NCBI GenBank assembly: GCA_030613345.1
Contig: JAUWMD010000191.1
Span: forward strand, 1 to 5,110
Source: Candidatus Krumholzibacteriota bacterium
GTDB taxonomy: Bacteria > Krumholzibacteriota > Krumholzibacteriia > Krumholzibacteriales > Krumholzibacteriaceae
DNA: 5,110 nt
Reading direction: 5' to 3'
Shown one piece after another: positions 4,663 through 5,110 of the stretch; the stretch's first letter is position 1; every line of letters begins with the position of its first letter. The position numbers and the translations under genes are program-made. The notes beneath the pieces are model-generated. The model was not told the DNA's origin and did no database searches. It saw nothing but the letters and a program-made list of their open reading frames with translations.

Positions 4663-5110
4663 ATTTACCACCTGAAGACCGGACACGTAATCCGCTATAT
4701 AGGCATAGTCTCCCGAGACGGCTACATCATGGGCCCAGCCTGGTGTGTCGACAGATCCCACGATCACAGGTGATCCAGGAGTGCTTATATCTATCACATG
4801 AAGACCGGATTCATAATCGGCTACATAGGCATAGTCTCCCGAAACGGCCACGCCCTGGGCGTAGCCTGGTGTATCGAAAGATCCCAAGATCACAGGTGAT
4901 CCGGGCGCGCTTATATCTATTACCTGAAGGCCGGAATGCCTATCGGCTACATAGGCATAGTCTCCCGAGATGGCCACATTCCGGGCCCAGCCTGGTGTGC
5001 CGATAGATCCCGCGACCACAGGTGATCCAGGCACGCTTATATCTATCACCTGAACACCGGACCCCTCATCGGCTACATAGGCATAGGCACCCGCGACGGC
5101 CACACAATCG
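4645..5110 (-). CDS. LVIVD-repeat beta-propeller protein, 5' end beyond the window
   Basis: The frame is open from the right edge to a TGA at 4645-4647, giving about 154 C-terminal residues. A GTG at 5103 is not taken as the start because the frame continues through it in mid-repeat. The protein is built of 42-residue LVIVD repeats (consensus VAVSGDYAYVAD..SGLQVIDIS.PGSPV..GS.DTPG.A), each a beta-propeller blade. Three full repeats and parts of two more are visible. The last blade stops after SGLQVV with a short tail NRQCER; this may mean the N-terminus completes that blade, as in Velcro-closed propellers, or that the end has been cut. LVIVD proteins are usually exported or surface-bound, often with further domains, but neither the signal peptide nor other domains are visible here. 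No functional link to the SPFH operon is evident. Confidence 0.85.
   Translation of the reverse strand, partial: DCVAVAGAYAYVADEGSGVQVIDISVPGSPVVAGSIGTPGWARNVAISGDYAYVADRHSGLQVIDISAPGSPVILGSFDTPGYAQGVAVSGDYAYVADYESGLHVIDISTPGSPVIVGSVDTPGWAHDVAVSGDYAYIADYVSGLQVVNRQCER
4664..5110. repeat. Tandem 126-bp coding repeats of the LVIVD propeller gene
   Basis: The landmark AGGCATAG recurs at 4701, 4827, 4953 and 5079, exactly 126 bp apart (42 codons, one propeller blade). Copies 4701-4826 and 4827-4952 differ at about 21 of 126 positions by hand count, so about 83% identity at DNA level, including many synonymous sites. The array continues beyond the right edge. Such similarity implies recent duplication or ongoing recombination between blades, so blade number may vary between strains and the region is prone to assembly collapse. 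Confidence 0.9.

Noticed and set aside
4404..5006. A 200-codon plus-strand frame across the end of the operon and the repeats.
   Set aside because: It runs through two real genes in wrong frames; its own repeats (RHSLP) are just the antisense reading of the propeller repeats.
4664..5110. CRISPR array or intergenic repeat family.
   Set aside because: The whole 126-bp unit is repeated with an in-frame 42-residue translation matching LVIVD blades; there are no short repeats with unique spacers.

Overview
The window looks like a chromosomal segment from a Gram-negative, GC-rich bacterium. The evidence is a signal-peptide outer-membrane beta-barrel protein, and codons that mostly end in G or C with frequent AGG (Arg) and some ATA (Ile). 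Near-identical LVIVD propeller repeats together with a PorT-like barrel suggest an FCB-type or candidate-phylum lineage such as Krumholzibacteria or Eisenbacteria. That placement is an inference from style only. No RNA genes, insertion sequences or CRISPR arrays are visible.

Layout: (1) 1-629, minus strand: the 5' part of a PorT-like outer-membrane beta-barrel gene that runs off the left edge. (2) 630-911: a divergent intergenic region. It holds a near-perfect sigma-54 (-24/-12) promoter at 815-830 facing right, with two imperfect dyads just upstream that could be activator sites. (3) 912-4632, plus strand: a tightly packed four-gene operon with overlapping ends. It encodes a YdjI-type SPFH protein with three C-terminal zinc ribbons, then three zinc-ribbon proteins that appear to be paralogues of one another. 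Two of the three end in hydrophobic membrane segments and the last appears soluble. (4) 4645-5110, minus strand: the 3' part of a gene for an LVIVD-repeat beta-propeller, built from 126-bp tandem repeats, converging on the operon with a 12-nt gap and running off the right edge.

The operon is the main interest. It resembles the YdjG/YdjI part of the Bacillus subtilis ydjFGHI membrane-stress system, in which SPFH and zinc-ribbon/transmembrane proteins work with the PspA homologue YdjF, but no PspA gene lies in this operon. A sigma-54 promoter in front of it recalls the sigma-54/PspF control of the enterobacterial psp operon. A reasonable inference is an inducible, membrane-associated SPFH/zinc-ribbon scaffold responding to envelope stress.

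The second operon gene carries an in-frame TGA at 2662-2664, directly after its first hydrophobic segment. The same frame then continues for 35 codons, encodes a second hydrophobic segment, and ends in an 8-nt overlap with the next gene. This looks like a recent nonsense change, a sequencing error or a readthrough site rather than the original gene end.
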